This document shows, in pieces, positions 8,834-18,566 of a DNA stretch of 64,000 nucleotides. Each line of letters opens with the position of its first letter. Positions within the stretch are counted from its first letter, which is position 1. The position numbers were made by a program, and so were the translations under genes. Location of the stretch: NCBI RefSeq assembly GCF_021404545.1, contig NZ_JAAWWD010000064.1:1-64000 (forward strand), read 5' to 3'. The DNA comes from Aestuariivita sp. (lineage in GTDB: Bacteria > Pseudomonadota > Alphaproteobacteria > Rhodobacterales > Rhodobacteraceae). Under the pieces are notes generated by a model. That model was not told where the DNA came from, did no database searches, and worked only from the letters and a program-made list of their open reading frames with translations.

Positions 8834-10822
8834 TTACTGGTCCAGGAATGACCGCAGCTTGCGCGACCGCGAGGGATGCTTGAGCTTTCTCAGCGCCTTG
8901 GCCTCGATCTGACGGATCCGTTCGCGCGTCACGCTGAATTGCTGGCCCACCTCTTCGAGCGTGTGATCGGTGTTCATCCCGATGCCGAACCGCATGCGCA
9001 ATACCCGTTCCTCGCGCGGGGTGAGAGAGGCCAGAACCCGCGTCGTGGTTTCCTTGAGGTTTTCCTGAATGGCACTGTCGAGCGGCAGGACGGCGTTCTT
9101 GTCTTCGATGAAGTCGCCAAGCTGGCTGTCTTCCTCGTCGCCAATGGGCGTTTCCAGCGAAATCGGCTCCTTGGCGATCTTCATCACCTTGCGCACCTTT
9201 TCCAAAGGCATCTGGAGCTTCTCGGCAAGTTCCTCGGGCGTGGGTTCGCGACCGATCTCGTGCAGCATCTGGCGGCCGGTGCGCACCAGCTTGTTGATCG
9301 TCTCGATCATATGCACCGGGATACGGATGGTGCGGGCCTGATCGGCGATGGACCGGGTGATCGCCTGCCGAATCCACCACGTCGCATAGGTGGAGAATTT
9401 GTAGCCGCGGCGATACTCGAACTTGTCCACCGCCTTCATCAGGCCGATATTGCCTTCCTGAATAAGATCAAGGAATTGCAAGCCGCGGTTGGTGTATTTC
9501 TTGGCGATCGAGATCACCAGGCGCAGGTTGGCTTCCACCATTTCCTTTTTGGCCTGGCGCGCTTCTTTCTCGCCCTTCTGGACCTGGTTCACGATGCGGC
9601 GGAATTCAGAGATATCCAGGCCGACATACTGGCCCACCTGGGCCATATCGGCGCGCAGTTCTTCGACCTTTTCGGTGGAGCGTTCGATGAACATCTGCCA
9701 GCCGCGCCCCGACTTGTCACCCATTTCGGCCAGCCAGTTTGGATCAAGCTCGCGACCGCGATAGGCGTCGATGAATTCCTTGCGGTTGATCCGCGCCTGA
9801 TCGGCCAGTTTGACCATCGCGCTGTCAATTGACATCACCCGACGGTTGATACCGTAAAGCTGGTCGATCAGCGCCTCGATCCGGTTGTTGTGCAGGTGCA
9901 GTCCGTTGACCAGTTCCACGATCTCGGAGCGCAATTTCTGATAGGTCGCCTCATCCTTGACCGAGAAGGTGTCATCTTCGTTCAGCGTGGCGGAGATCCG
10001 GCTGTCCTGCATCTCGCTCAACTGCGCGTAATCGCCTGCGATCTGCTCCAGCGTGACCAGCACCTGATCCTTGAGCACGGCTTCCATCGCGGCCAGCGAC
10101 ATGTTGGCCTGATCGTCCTCGTCCTCGTCATCATCCGTGGCAATCGGGTTGCCATCGGCATCAAGCTCGGGCGTGCTTTCGGTCTCTTCCTTCTTGGGTG
10201 CCACCTGGGTGGCATCGACAAGCGGCTCTTCGACCTCGCCATCCTCGCCCAACTGGCCCGAGAACGTGGTTTCCAGATCAATCACATCGCGCAGAAGGAT
10301 CTCTTCGCTCAGAAGTTCTTCGCGCCAGATGGTGATCGCCTGAAAGGTCAGCGGGCTTTCACACAAGCCCGCGATCATCGTGTTGCGCCCGGCCTCGATC
10401 CGCTTGGCGATGGCAATCTCGCCCTCGCGGCTCAACAGCTCGACCGACCCCATTTCGCGCAGATACATGCGCACCGGATCGTCGGTGCGGTCCAGTTTCT
10501 CCTGACCCGTGGAGCCCAGCGTCAGATCGCGCGCGGTCTCGGTCGTGGCCACCTCGGTCGAGCCTCTTTGCTCTTCCTCCTCGGCCTCTTCATCCTCGAT
10601 GATGTTGATGCCCATTTCGCTGAGCATCGACATGACATCTTCGATCTGTTCGGAATTCACCTGATCGGGCGGCAGCACCTGATTGAGTTGATCATAGGTG
10701 ATATACCCCTTTTCGCGCGCCTCGCCGATCATCTTCTTGACGGCGGCTTGGCTCATGTCAAAGGAGTGTTCCGCATCCTGATCATCGGATTTGCGGTCTT
10801 CATTCGTGTCTTTGGCGGCCAT
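8834..10822 (-). CDS. rpoD: RNA polymerase primary sigma factor RpoD (sigma-70)
   Basis: Housekeeping sigma factor. The 662-residue protein has an acidic region 1.1, region 1.2 ([11 protein letters not shown] near residue 115), a long acidic non-conserved insert, region 2 with the core-binding and -10 recognition helix ([14 protein letters not shown]), region 3, and the region 4.2 helix-turn-helix ([20 protein letters not shown]) near the C terminus. It follows dnaG on the same strand in the usual dnaG-rpoD order, with rpsU not in between. The 115-base gap after dnaG contains clustered GANTC sites. Confidence 0.99.
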   Translation of the reverse strand: MAAKDTNEDRKSDDQDAEHSFDMSQAAVKKMIGEAREKGYITYDQLNQVLPPDQVNSEQIEDVMSMLSEMGINIIEDEEAEEEEQRGSTEVATTETARDLTLGSTGQEKLDRTDDPVRMYLREMGSVELLSREGEIAIAKRIEAGRNTMIAGLCESPLTFQAITIWREELLSEEILLRDVIDLETTFSGQLGEDGEVEEPLVDATQVAPKKEETESTPELDADGNPIATDDDEDEDDQANMSLAAMEAVLKDQVLVTLEQIAGDYAQLSEMQDSRISATLNEDDTFSVKDEATYQKLRSEIVELVNGLHLHNNRIEALIDQLYGINRRVMSIDSAMVKLADQARINRKEFIDAYRGRELDPNWLAEMGDKSGRGWQMFIERSTEKVEELRADMAQVGQYVGLDISEFRRIVNQVQKGEKEARQAKKEMVEANLRLVISIAKKYTNRGLQFLDLIQEGNIGLMKAVDKFEYRRGYKFSTYATWWIRQAITRSIADQARTIRIPVHMIETINKLVRTGRQMLHEIGREPTPEELAEKLQMPLEKVRKVMKIAKEPISLETPIGDEEDSQLGDFIEDKNAVLPLDSAIQENLKETTTRVLASLTPREERVLRMRFGIGMNTDHTLEEVGQQFSVTRERIRQIEAKALRKLKHPSRSRKLRSFLDQ

Positions 10823-10846
10823 TAAATGCTCCCGAAGGCTACGGAG

Positions 10847-10939
10847 TGATTCGACATGAACCGAATCAATAGCGCGTTTCTGTGATTCGTCACCCCGTTT
10901 ACCCTGTTTTTCTTTAGCTTTCCTTTACCAAATCGACTC
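10847..10939. promoter_or_regulatory. Cluster of GANTC (CcrM) sites between dnaG and rpoD
   Basis: Four GANTC sites lie within 93 bases: 10848 (GATTC), 10863 (GAATC), 10884 (GATTC) and 10935 (GACTC). The first three belong to three copies of a 7-mer, TGATTCG / CGAATCA / TGATTCG, in alternating orientation at 10847, 10862 and 10883. GANTC is the target of the cell-cycle methyltransferase CcrM of alphaproteobacteria. A regulatory role for rpoD is inferred only. Confidence 0.4.
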
Positions 10940-12884
10940 AGCGCTCCGGTTTGGAAAACCTGATCTTGTCCAAAAGCGCGTCGAACGCCTGGCGTTCATC
11001 CCGGTTGATTCGCGCGCCGTTCTGTCCCGTGTCATACGCGGCCTTGTCTTCCTGCTGACTGCGCATCGCGCGATTTCGCGCTTCGGCCGCCTGACCCAGC
11101 CGCCAGGTCACCGCCTCATCGGCGGCGCCGTCAAGATCTTCGGTCGCCTCGGCAACCTCGGCCATCACCCCGCGATAGGCGTCCAGTTTGGCAAGCTCCT
11201 CGGCGACCGTCATCTGGGCGAGGTCCACGTTGCCGGGCTGACGCACGCAGGGCGTTATCGCGACATGGCGAAGGGCGTGCAGATTTTCAAGGGCCTGCGC
11301 GCCCAATTGCGCTTCGATTTGGTCCCCAAGCACGTCAGGTGTGTCAATCGCGACACGCAAAATCAGATCGCGCAGGATCGCATGGTCGGGATCGGCGCAG
11401 CGCAGCCCCTCGATCCCGCTCTCGAACTCGGCAGCGACCTGGGGCGTGGCGATGATGGCGGCCAGGATCACGGCCTCGCGCAGGCGCTCCTCGGCACCCT
11501 CGCCCGCCGCCACCAGCATAGAGGATTTGGTGTCGGCCCGAGGGGTGGCCAGTGCCTGGCGTCCAGGTTGCCAGGGCTTGCGGGCGCCGCCGCCGCGCGC
11601 GGGTCGGAACAGCTGCCAGCGCAGATCCTTGATCTCGGCGCCGTAATGCTGGCGGATCGACGGATCGCGGATCAGCTTGATCTTGTCGCGCAGCGCCTTG
11701 TCCAGCGCCGCCTTGCGCTCGGGGCTGTCAAAGCTCTTGCCCTCGGTCTCGCGCTGCCACAGCAGCCGCACCATAGGCATCGCCTGATCCAGTACCGCCT
11801 GCACGGCCTGCGGTCCTTTGGCGCGGAGCAGATCGTCAGGGTCCTGCCCTTCGGGCATGATGGCAAAGCGCAGGGATTGGCCCGCCTCCAAGAGCGGCAG
11901 CGCCAGATCGATCAGCCGCATCGCCGCGCGCAGGCCCGCCGTATCGCCATCCAGCGCGATGATCGGCTCGGGCGCGATGCGCCATAGCAATTGCAGCTGC
12001 GGTTCCGTCACCGCAGTACCCAGCGGCGCCACCGAGGCGCCAAAGCCCGCCTCCGCCAGCGCGATGACATCCATATACCCTTCGGCCACGATCAAGGGCT
12101 GGCCCTTGCCCGCAGCCGTGCGCGCGGGCCCGTGGTTGTAAAGGCTGCGGCCCTTGTCGAAAAGCTCTGTCTCAGGGGAATTCAGGTATTTGGCATTGTC
12201 GCTGGGGTCCATCGCGCGCCCGCCAAAGGCGATGGCGCGCCCGCGCGCGTCGCGGATCGGGAACATGATCCGGTTGCGAAACGTGTCATAGGGTTTCTTG
12301 CCCTTGGTGGAGGCTTTGGCGAGCCCCGCGCCAAGGATCAGATCCTCCTCCACGCCCTTGCCGCGCAGATGATCCCAGAGCGCCTGCCAGCCATCCGGAG
12401 CAAAGCCGATCTCCCAACGCTCAAGCACAGCGTCGCTCAGGCCACGGCGGGTCAGATAATCGCGTGCGTCGGACGCCGCCCCGGTGCGCAGTTGCAGGCG
12501 AAAAAACTGCACGGCCTGCTCCATCACATCGGCCAATTGCGTGCGCCGGTCGGCCTTTTGCTGGGCTTGCGGGTCGCGGGCGGGCATCGGCATCCCGGCC
12601 TCACGTGCCAGAATCTCGACCGCCTCCATAAAGCTAACGTTTTCGGTGTCCTTGACAAAGCCGATCGCATCGCCTTTCGCGTGGCAGCCAAAGCAGTAAT
12701 AGAACCCCTTGCGGTCATCGACATGAAAAGACGCGGTTTTTTCCTGGTGAAAGGGGCACGGCGCCCACATGTCGCCCTTGCCCTGATTGGACTTGCGCGC
12801 ATCCCACATCACCTTGCGCCCCACCACCTGGGTCAGGCTGGTGCGGCTGCGCAATTCGTCCAAGAATCCGGGTGGCAAGCTCAT
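10938..12884 (-). CDS. dnaG: DNA primase DnaG
   Basis: Synthesises RNA primers at the replication fork. The protein has about 648 residues, with an N-terminal CHC2 zinc finger (Cys43, His46, Cys64, Cys67 in APCPFHQEKT and FYYCFGC), then the catalytic core and a TOPRIM domain with IVAEGYMDV (about 255-270) and IALDGDTAG. The C-terminal DnaB-interacting part is less conserved. The ATG at 12884 (MSLPPGF) is preferred over a TTG three codons upstream because it gives the conserved N terminus. It precedes rpoD in the macromolecular-synthesis arrangement. Confidence 0.98.
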   Translation of the reverse strand: MSLPPGFLDELRSRTSLTQVVGRKVMWDARKSNQGKGDMWAPCPFHQEKTASFHVDDRKGFYYCFGCHAKGDAIGFVKDTENVSFMEAVEILAREAGMPMPARDPQAQQKADRRTQLADVMEQAVQFFRLQLRTGAASDARDYLTRRGLSDAVLERWEIGFAPDGWQALWDHLRGKGVEEDLILGAGLAKASTKGKKPYDTFRNRIMFPIRDARGRAIAFGGRAMDPSDNAKYLNSPETELFDKGRSLYNHGPARTAAGKGQPLIVAEGYMDVIALAEAGFGASVAPLGTAVTEPQLQLLWRIAPEPIIALDGDTAGLRAAMRLIDLALPLLEAGQSLRFAIMPEGQDPDDLLRAKGPQAVQAVLDQAMPMVRLLWQRETEGKSFDSPERKAALDKALRDKIKLIRDPSIRQHYGAEIKDLRWQLFRPARGGGARKPWQPGRQALATPRADTKSSMLVAAGEGAEERLREAVILAAIIATPQVAAEFESGIEGLRCADPDHAILRDLILRVAIDTPDVLGDQIEAQLGAQALENLHALRHVAITPCVRQPGNVDLAQMTVAEELAKLDAYRGVMAEVAEATEDLDGAADEAVTWRLGQAAEARNRAMRSQQEDKAAYDTGQNGARINRDERQAFDALLDKIRFSKPER

Positions 12885-12903
12885 CCCCACCAACCTAGCA
12901 GGA

Positions 12904-13233
12904 TTAGTCGCCGGGCAAAACCGACGACAGGTCTGTTGTCAGACAGGTCTGCTTCCAGAACGCCGCCAGATCCTGATCCAGCGCGGCTTCGGGCTGCATA
13001 TAGACGTAATTGGTCAAAAGCGGGATCACCTGCTCGGTGTAACTGGCGCCCAGCTCGGCATGCGCTCGGTTCAGCTTGCGGGTCGCACGCCGCTCGGTAT
13101 CGCCATCCACACGCAGCGCTTGCGCCTCGGCCACGATACCTGCGGTAATCTCGCAGGCTTCGGGGGCAATTTCATCGGCCTGCACCGCCAAGGGTATCAG
13201 GGTCAGGGCCAAAACAGTCAGGGTGAGCCGCAT
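12904..13233 (-). CDS. Small secreted protein of unknown function
   Basis: The 109-residue product has a signal peptide (MRLTLTVLALTLIPLAVQA, cleavage near residue 19) and two Cys residues in the mature part (in EACEIT and KQTCLTT) that could form a disulfide. The start at 13233 has a GGAGG site five bases upstream; the frame stays open six codons further up. It lies between soxG and dnaG on the same strand, 20 bases before dnaG, so it may be read with either. No known family recognised. Confidence 0.7.
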   Translation of the reverse strand: MRLTLTVLALTLIPLAVQADEIAPEACEITAGIVAEAQALRVDGDTERRATRKLNRAHAELGASYTEQVIPLLTNYVYMQPEAALDQDLAAFWKQTCLTTDLSSVLPGD

Positions 13234-13270
13234 CGGATCCTCCGGAATCACGTGTTACACGCGGCGCACA

Positions 13271-13816
13271 TTACCCCCGTGCAGCGACACCTTCCATGGC
13301 GGTTTCGAGATCGTGAACGAGTGTGGCGGACATCGACCGAAACACCATGATCTGAAACGCGCGCTCTCCGACCCGGGTGATCGAGGCCGTCATATGCATC
13401 AGCTGCGTGCGTGCCGTGTGTCCGCGTTTAAAGCTCTGGGGTCTCAGATCAATCGGCACCAGCCGCGCGAGCACCTCTTCGACCCCTTCCCCGTCAAGGC
13501 GCACAACCGACCAAGCATCGGATTGATCGGTGAGCGCGGCAAATCTGCCCAGCGCCACATCCGGTTCCGGCCCGATCAGCACCGCCTGCCCGCGGGAAAA
13601 CCAGACCGCGCGTGCCCCTTCTTTGCCGGTGGCCCGGTTGGGGGCCGGAAACGCCATGCCATGCGCGGTCTTGAGCGCCTCGGACAAGGCCCCTTCCCGC
13701 CCCTTGAACGGCGCCACCGAGGTGATCGACGTCATCTCGACCTCCGTCAGGCTGATCCCGTCCATAGTCTTGGGCAACAGCCCGTCACAGGGGCTCTTGG
13801 CAATCAAATCAACCAC
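13271..13816 (-). CDS. soxG: Sarcosine oxidase, gamma subunit (first operon)
   Basis: Small structural subunit of the heterotetrameric sarcosine oxidase that oxidises sarcosine to glycine and formaldehyde or 5,10-methylene-THF. The product has about 181 residues; features such as SITSVAPFKGREGALSEAL (near residues 31-49) and the C-terminal HDLETAM match SoxG. The GTG at 13816 is chosen because AAGGAGG lies eight bases upstream, inside the end of soxA, giving a short overlap; a TTG at 13840 is the longest alternative. It is the last gene of soxB-D-A-G. The family is poorly conserved, so the call rests partly on context. Confidence 0.88.
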   Translation of the reverse strand: MVDLIAKSPCDGLLPKTMDGISLTEVEMTSITSVAPFKGREGALSEALKTAHGMAFPAPNRATGKEGARAVWFSRGQAVLIGPEPDVALGRFAALTDQSDAWSVVRLDGEGVEEVLARLVPIDLRPQSFKRGHTARTQLMHMTASITRVGERAFQIMVFRSMSATLVHDLETAMEGVAARG

Positions 13817-16739
13817 GGACGCGCCCTCCTTCTGGGTCAAAAAAGACCGGGTTCACAACTTCGCAGAGCGCTTCGATCCCCCGCACGTGATCGACCATTT
13901 TCACAGTCTCACCATACCGGTCCGGCCCGTTCTTCAGAAAGCCCAGCGCCAGCATGCTGCCCAGGCTCGGCGAAAAGCCCACCGAAGTGATATAGCCCTG
14001 ATCGTTAAGGCGCACCGGGTCGGCCCCTTGGGCAAAAAGATGCGCGCCCGTGGTCAGCTGTTTCGTCGCACCGGCGGGTTTCAGCCCCACCAGCCGTTCG
14101 CGCTCGGGGTCCATCAGACCGGGCCGCGCGGCCATGACCTTGCCGATGCAGTCTTTCTTGGCCGACACCATCCGCTCCATCCCGATATCAAAGGCAGTCA
14201 CCCGGCCATGGATTTCGGAATGGGTGATGAACCCTTTTTCGATCCGGAGCACATTGAGCGCCTCCATCCCGTAGGCGCCGCCCTCCATCCCTTCGGCCCG
14301 GGCCACCAACAACCGGAAGAGGCTGTCGCCATACCGTGCGGGCACCGCGATCTCATAGGCGTGCTCGCCCGAAAAGGAGATCCGAAAGAGCCGCCCCTTG
14401 ATGCCCGCGACGGAGATCTCGCCACAGGCCATGAACGGCCAGGTCGCATCGTCGAGCGGCAGATCCAGCAGGTTGTTCAACAGCGCGCGTGATTTCGGAC
14501 CTGCCACGGCGAACTGCGCCCATTGCTCGGTCACTGACGTGAACGATACGTCCCATTCGGGGTGCAGGCATTGATGCACGAAATCCAGATGCGCCATCAC
14601 CTGGCCCGCCGCGGCAGTTGTGGTGGTCATCACATAGTGATGCTCGGCCAGCCGCGCGGTGGTGCCGTCATCCATCACATGGCCATCCTCGCGCAGCATC
14701 AGACCATAGCGCACGCGCCCGACCTTCAGTGTCGAGAACATGTTGATATAGACGAAATCCAGAAGCTTGGCCGCATCGGGGCCCTGAATATCGACCTTTC
14801 CCAGGGTCGAGACATCGCAAATCCCCACCGCATTACGGACATAACCCACCTCCCGGTCGCAGGACTGGCGCCATGTGTCCTCTCCGGGATGTGGGAAATA
14901 GCTGGGCCTGTACCAGAGCCCTGCCTCGATCATCGGTGCTTTGCGTTCAACCGTGGCCTTGTGAGAGGTGGTGAAGCGTTCGGGCGCGAACCCCTTGCCC
15001 TGTGCCCCCGATCCCATCGCGGCCATCGCAACCGGTGCATAAGGCGGGCGAAAGGTGGTTGTCCCGGTCTCGGGGATCGCGCGACCGGTGGCATCGGCCA
15101 GCACGGCCAGCGCGGCAACATTGGAATTCTTGCCCTGATCAGTCGCCATGCCTTGGGTGGTATAGCGCTTCATATGCTCGACCGAGCGGAAGTTCTCCAC
15201 CGCGGCCTGCCTGACATCCTTGACCGTCACATCGTTCTGAAAATCGAGCCAGGCGCGCCCCTTGCCCGGCACATGCCAGAGCGGCGCTGGACGATACGGA
15301 TCATCCTCGGCCTCGGGCAGATCCAGCTCGGAGACGCTCTTGCCAAGATCGGCGACGATGCCTCCGGCGGCCTCGGCACCTTCGCGCAGGCAGGCGGCGG
15401 TCGACATCGCTCCGTTGCAGGCGCCTGCCACCTCCATGCCCGGAATGGCGTCGGGGCGCGGCACAAAGGCCAGGATATCGTCGCGCCAGGCGGGCCGCCC
15501 GTTCATGTGGCAGGTCAAATGCACCGTCGGGTTCCAGCCGCCCGTCATCGCAAGACAATCGGTTGAGATCTTCTCCTCCCGCCCAGCCGTCCGGATGGTG
15601 ATGCTCTCCAGATGTTTGCCGCCCGCGCTGTCGCACACGACCGCCCCCTTATAGACCGGCACGTCGATGGGCGCATCGGCGTCGGCGCGCGCGTCAACCA
15701 CGGCGGCCACATGCACGCCCGCGGATTTGAGATCCCGCGCGGTGCGGTAGATATCGTCAGTGTTGCCAAAGACGGACACGGCCCGCCCCGGGCTCACGCC
15801 CCAGCGATTGAGATAGGCGCGCACGGCCCCCGCCGTCATGATCCCGGGCCGGTCGTTGTTGGCGAATGCCACCGGACGCTCCAGCGCGCCCGCCGCCAGG
15901 ATCGCACGCTTGGCGACGATGCGCCAGAACGTCTCCAGCGGGCGATGGCCCGCACGGGGCAAATGATGCCCGACCCGTTCAAGCGCCCCATAGGTGCCCT
16001 GATCATAGGCCCCAGTGACGGTGGTCCGGGTCATCAGGCGCACATTGGGCATCCCACCCAGGTCCTCGAGCATGGACGCGACCCACTCAGGGCCGGATGT
16101 CCCGCCCACCTCATGGCGTTCGGCCAAAAGCCGCCCGCCCATGCGCGCATCCTCATCGGCCAGAATCACATCGAGACCCGCGCGCGCCGCCGTCTGCGCC
16201 GCCATCAAGCCTGCTGGCCCCGCGCCGATCACCAGAAGGTCGCAGAACGCCCAGGCCCGCTCGTACCGATCCTCCACCGGGTCGCCGGACAGCGCGCCCA
16301 GACCGGCGGCCCGGCGGATCACCGGCTCATAAAGCTTTTCCCAAAAGGCGCGCGGCCACATGAAGGTCTTGTAGTAAAATCCCGCACCCAGGAACGGCGC
16401 CGCCAGATCGTTGACCGACATCACGTCAAAGGCAAGCGACGGCCAGCGGTTCTGCGAGCGGGCCTCCAGCCCCTCATAGATCTCCTGCACCGTGGCGCGC
16501 ATATTGGGATCCTGAGCGGGCCCCGTGCCCACGGTGACCAGCGCATTGGGCTCCTCACTGCCTGCGGTCAGCACACCGCGCGGGCGGTGATACTTGAACG
16601 ACCGCCCCATAAGGCGCACATCATTGGCCAAGAGGGCCGAGGCCAGCGTGTCGCCCTCAAAGCCCTCATACCGCACCCCGTCAAAGGTGAACCCCACAGG
16701 GGTCGCGCGGTCGATCAGCCCTTTGCCCAGAACTCTCAT
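13809..16739 (-). CDS. soxA: Sarcosine oxidase, alpha subunit (first operon)
   Basis: Large subunit of heterotetrameric sarcosine oxidase; binds NAD and carries the folate-dependent T-protein-like domain. The 976-residue product has an N-terminal 2Fe-2S-like fold region (GFEGDTLASALLANDV), an FAD/NAD-type Rossmann segment DLLVIGAGPAGLMAAQTA (about 168-185), a central domain, and a C-terminal aminomethyltransferase (GcvT-like) domain from about residue 590. Its ATG overlaps the soxD stop as ATGA, and its 3' end overlaps soxG. A second, divergent soxA lies 41 kb away. Confidence 0.97.
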   Translation of the reverse strand: MRVLGKGLIDRATPVGFTFDGVRYEGFEGDTLASALLANDVRLMGRSFKYHRPRGVLTAGSEEPNALVTVGTGPAQDPNMRATVQEIYEGLEARSQNRWPSLAFDVMSVNDLAAPFLGAGFYYKTFMWPRAFWEKLYEPVIRRAAGLGALSGDPVEDRYERAWAFCDLLVIGAGPAGLMAAQTAARAGLDVILADEDARMGGRLLAERHEVGGTSGPEWVASMLEDLGGMPNVRLMTRTTVTGAYDQGTYGALERVGHHLPRAGHRPLETFWRIVAKRAILAAGALERPVAFANNDRPGIMTAGAVRAYLNRWGVSPGRAVSVFGNTDDIYRTARDLKSAGVHVAAVVDARADADAPIDVPVYKGAVVCDSAGGKHLESITIRTAGREEKISTDCLAMTGGWNPTVHLTCHMNGRPAWRDDILAFVPRPDAIPGMEVAGACNGAMSTAACLREGAEAAGGIVADLGKSVSELDLPEAEDDPYRPAPLWHVPGKGRAWLDFQNDVTVKDVRQAAVENFRSVEHMKRYTTQGMATDQGKNSNVAALAVLADATGRAIPETGTTTFRPPYAPVAMAAMGSGAQGKGFAPERFTTSHKATVERKAPMIEAGLWYRPSYFPHPGEDTWRQSCDREVGYVRNAVGICDVSTLGKVDIQGPDAAKLLDFVYINMFSTLKVGRVRYGLMLREDGHVMDDGTTARLAEHHYVMTTTTAAAGQVMAHLDFVHQCLHPEWDVSFTSVTEQWAQFAVAGPKSRALLNNLLDLPLDDATWPFMACGEISVAGIKGRLFRISFSGEHAYEIAVPARYGDSLFRLLVARAEGMEGGAYGMEALNVLRIEKGFITHSEIHGRVTAFDIGMERMVSAKKDCIGKVMAARPGLMDPERERLVGLKPAGATKQLTTGAHLFAQGADPVRLNDQGYITSVGFSPSLGSMLALGFLKNGPDRYGETVKMVDHVRGIEALCEVVNPVFFDPEGGRVRG

Positions 16740-17002
16740 GCGCGCACCTCGTCGGCTGCCAGTTGGGTCTCCAACACCTCATGGGTCACGGTATTGCGCG
16801 TCACCACCACCCAGGCCGAACACCCCGCCGCGTGATGCCACAGATCGCGCGTTACACCCGCCGGGTTGTCGCGCAGATGCACGTAATCGTCCCACGCGGC
16901 CTCCGAGGCATCGGGTGAAGGTCGGCGCAAGGCCACATCCGCCCCCCGATACGAGAACTCGCGGCTGTCCCGCTCACCGCAAATCGGACAGGTGATCCTC
17001 AT
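16736..17002 (-). CDS. soxD: Sarcosine oxidase, delta subunit (first operon)
   Basis: Small zinc-binding subunit of heterotetrameric sarcosine oxidase. The 88-residue product begins MRITCPICGERD with a CxxC pair (Cys5, Cys8). A second cluster follows in DLWHHAAGCSAWVVVTRNT (His and Cys near 57-63), the expected zinc ligands. W-DDYVHLRDNPAG is typical of SoxD. It overlaps soxA by ATGA and follows soxB by 58 bases. Confidence 0.95.
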   Translation of the reverse strand: MRITCPICGERDSREFSYRGADVALRRPSPDASEAAWDDYVHLRDNPAGVTRDLWHHAAGCSAWVVVTRNTVTHEVLETQLAADEVRA

Positions 17003-17060
17003 GGGCGCTGCTCCATTGCTTCTTCTTGCTTAAAAATACGACATCCCACGGCAGCCACCC

Positions 17061-18314
17061 TCAATGCAGGTTGTGTTGAGAGCCTGTGCCCTCTTCATCC
17101 ATCAACCCATAACCGTCCCGGAACCGGTCCAGGCGGAATTTGGTGGCGTTCTCGTGATAGCGCTCCGTCGCCATCAGATGGGCAAAGGCATGGCCCGAGC
17201 CGGGCACCGCCTTAAATCCGCCGTAACACCAGCCGCCATTCAGGTAGAGCCCTTCAATCCCGGTCCGGTCGATAATGGGCGAGCCGTCGGGCGTCATGTC
17301 CATGATGCCGCCCCAGGACCGCAGCACCCGCGCCTTGCCGATCATCGGCATCAGCGCGATGCCCGCTTCCATCACATGTTCGGCCATGGGCAGGTTGCCG
17401 CGCGCCGCGTATGACGCGTAGAAATCCAGATCGCCGCCAAAGACCAGACCGCCCTTGTCAGACTGGCTGATATAGAAGTGCCCCATCCCGAAGGTCACGA
17501 CGTGGTCGATGCAGGGCTTGAGCCCTTCGGTGACAAAGGCCTGGAGGATATTGCTTTCGATCGGCAGACGCATCCCGGCCATCGCCGCCACCTGACCCGA
17601 GCGGCCCGCGACCACGATCCCGACCTTTCTGGCCCGGATCGGCCCGCGTGAGGTTTGCACGCCGGTAACCTTGCCATCCTCGATGTCGATCCCGGTCACC
17701 TCGCAATTCTGCAACAGATCCACCCCGCGCCGGTCGGCACCGCGCGCAAATCCCCAGGCCACCGCGTCATGGCGCGCCGTACCGCCGCGGGGATGGTAAA
17801 GCCCGCCATAGATCGGAAAGCGCGCATTGTCGTAATCGAGATAAGGCAACATCTTTTTCACGCGCGCGCGGTCCAGAAGCTGTGCATCATCGCCCTGATT
17901 GACTATCGCATTCGCACGCCGTGCCGCATAATCGCGCTGCCCATCGGAATGAAAGAGGTTGATAACCCCGCGCTGGGAATGCATCACATTGTAATTGAGA
18001 TCTTCTTCCAGCCCTTCCCACAATTTCAGGGAATGACTGTAGAACTCGGAATTGCCCGGCATCGTGTAATTGGCCCGCACGATGGTGGTGTTGCGCCCTA
18101 CATTGCCGCCGCCGATGTAACCCTTTTCCAGCACCGCGATATTGGTCAGGCCGTGCTCCTTGGCCAGGTAATAGGCCGTCGCCAGACCGTGCCCACCACC
18201 CCCGATGATCACGATGTCATAGTCGGGTTTCGGCTCGGGATCACGCCAATGCGGGCCCCATCCCTTGTTGCCGGTAAGCCCCTCCTTGAGGACGCGCAGG
18301 CCGGAAAAACGCAT
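17061..18314 (-). CDS. soxB: Sarcosine oxidase, beta subunit (first operon)
   Basis: Catalytic flavin subunit of sarcosine oxidase: binds FAD, carries the covalent FMN at the interface, and oxidises sarcosine. The product has about 417 residues, with an FAD-binding Rossmann motif IIGGGGHGLATAYYLA (about 37-52) and a conserved C-terminal LYLNGGWCYGGFKAVPGSG block. The ATG at 18314 is chosen over 18320 because AAGGAG ends six bases before it. It is the first gene of the soxBDAG operon and is transcribed away from pyc. Confidence 0.97.
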   Translation of the reverse strand: MRFSGLRVLKEGLTGNKGWGPHWRDPEPKPDYDIVIIGGGGHGLATAYYLAKEHGLTNIAVLEKGYIGGGNVGRNTTIVRANYTMPGNSEFYSHSLKLWEGLEEDLNYNVMHSQRGVINLFHSDGQRDYAARRANAIVNQGDDAQLLDRARVKKMLPYLDYDNARFPIYGGLYHPRGGTARHDAVAWGFARGADRRGVDLLQNCEVTGIDIEDGKVTGVQTSRGPIRARKVGIVVAGRSGQVAAMAGMRLPIESNILQAFVTEGLKPCIDHVVTFGMGHFYISQSDKGGLVFGGDLDFYASYAARGNLPMAEHVMEAGIALMPMIGKARVLRSWGGIMDMTPDGSPIIDRTGIEGLYLNGGWCYGGFKAVPGSGHAFAHLMATERYHENATKFRLDRFRDGYGLMDEEGTGSQHNLH

Positions 18315-18368
18315 GATCATCTCCTTGATCCGCCGGGACGATCCTACCCGACCCGGCCACTGCTATCA

Positions 18369-18398
18369 GGGCAGCCCGGCCCTGCCCAATCGCTTTTT
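18369..18398 (+). terminator. Hairpin plus T-run in the pyc leader region
   Basis: GGGCAG (18369-18374) can pair with CTGCCC (18382-18387) across a 7-base loop, followed by TTTTT at 18394-18398. In plus orientation this resembles a weak intrinsic terminator. No plus-strand gene ends upstream, so it would act as a pyc leader attenuator or against antisense readthrough. Low support. Confidence 0.25.
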
Positions 18399-18566
18399 CG
18401 ACAAAAACATGCTCCGAACCGACGCACCCTGTTGCCGATAGGCCCGGATAGGCACAAGCCTGCGGGCCGGTTGCGCAAACATCGGCGATCTTGCCAGTTG
18501 CCCCTGTTTACGACGTGGCGGAAACTTCATAATGATCCGCAGAACCTGCCAAGCCAGAGGGCGCAT

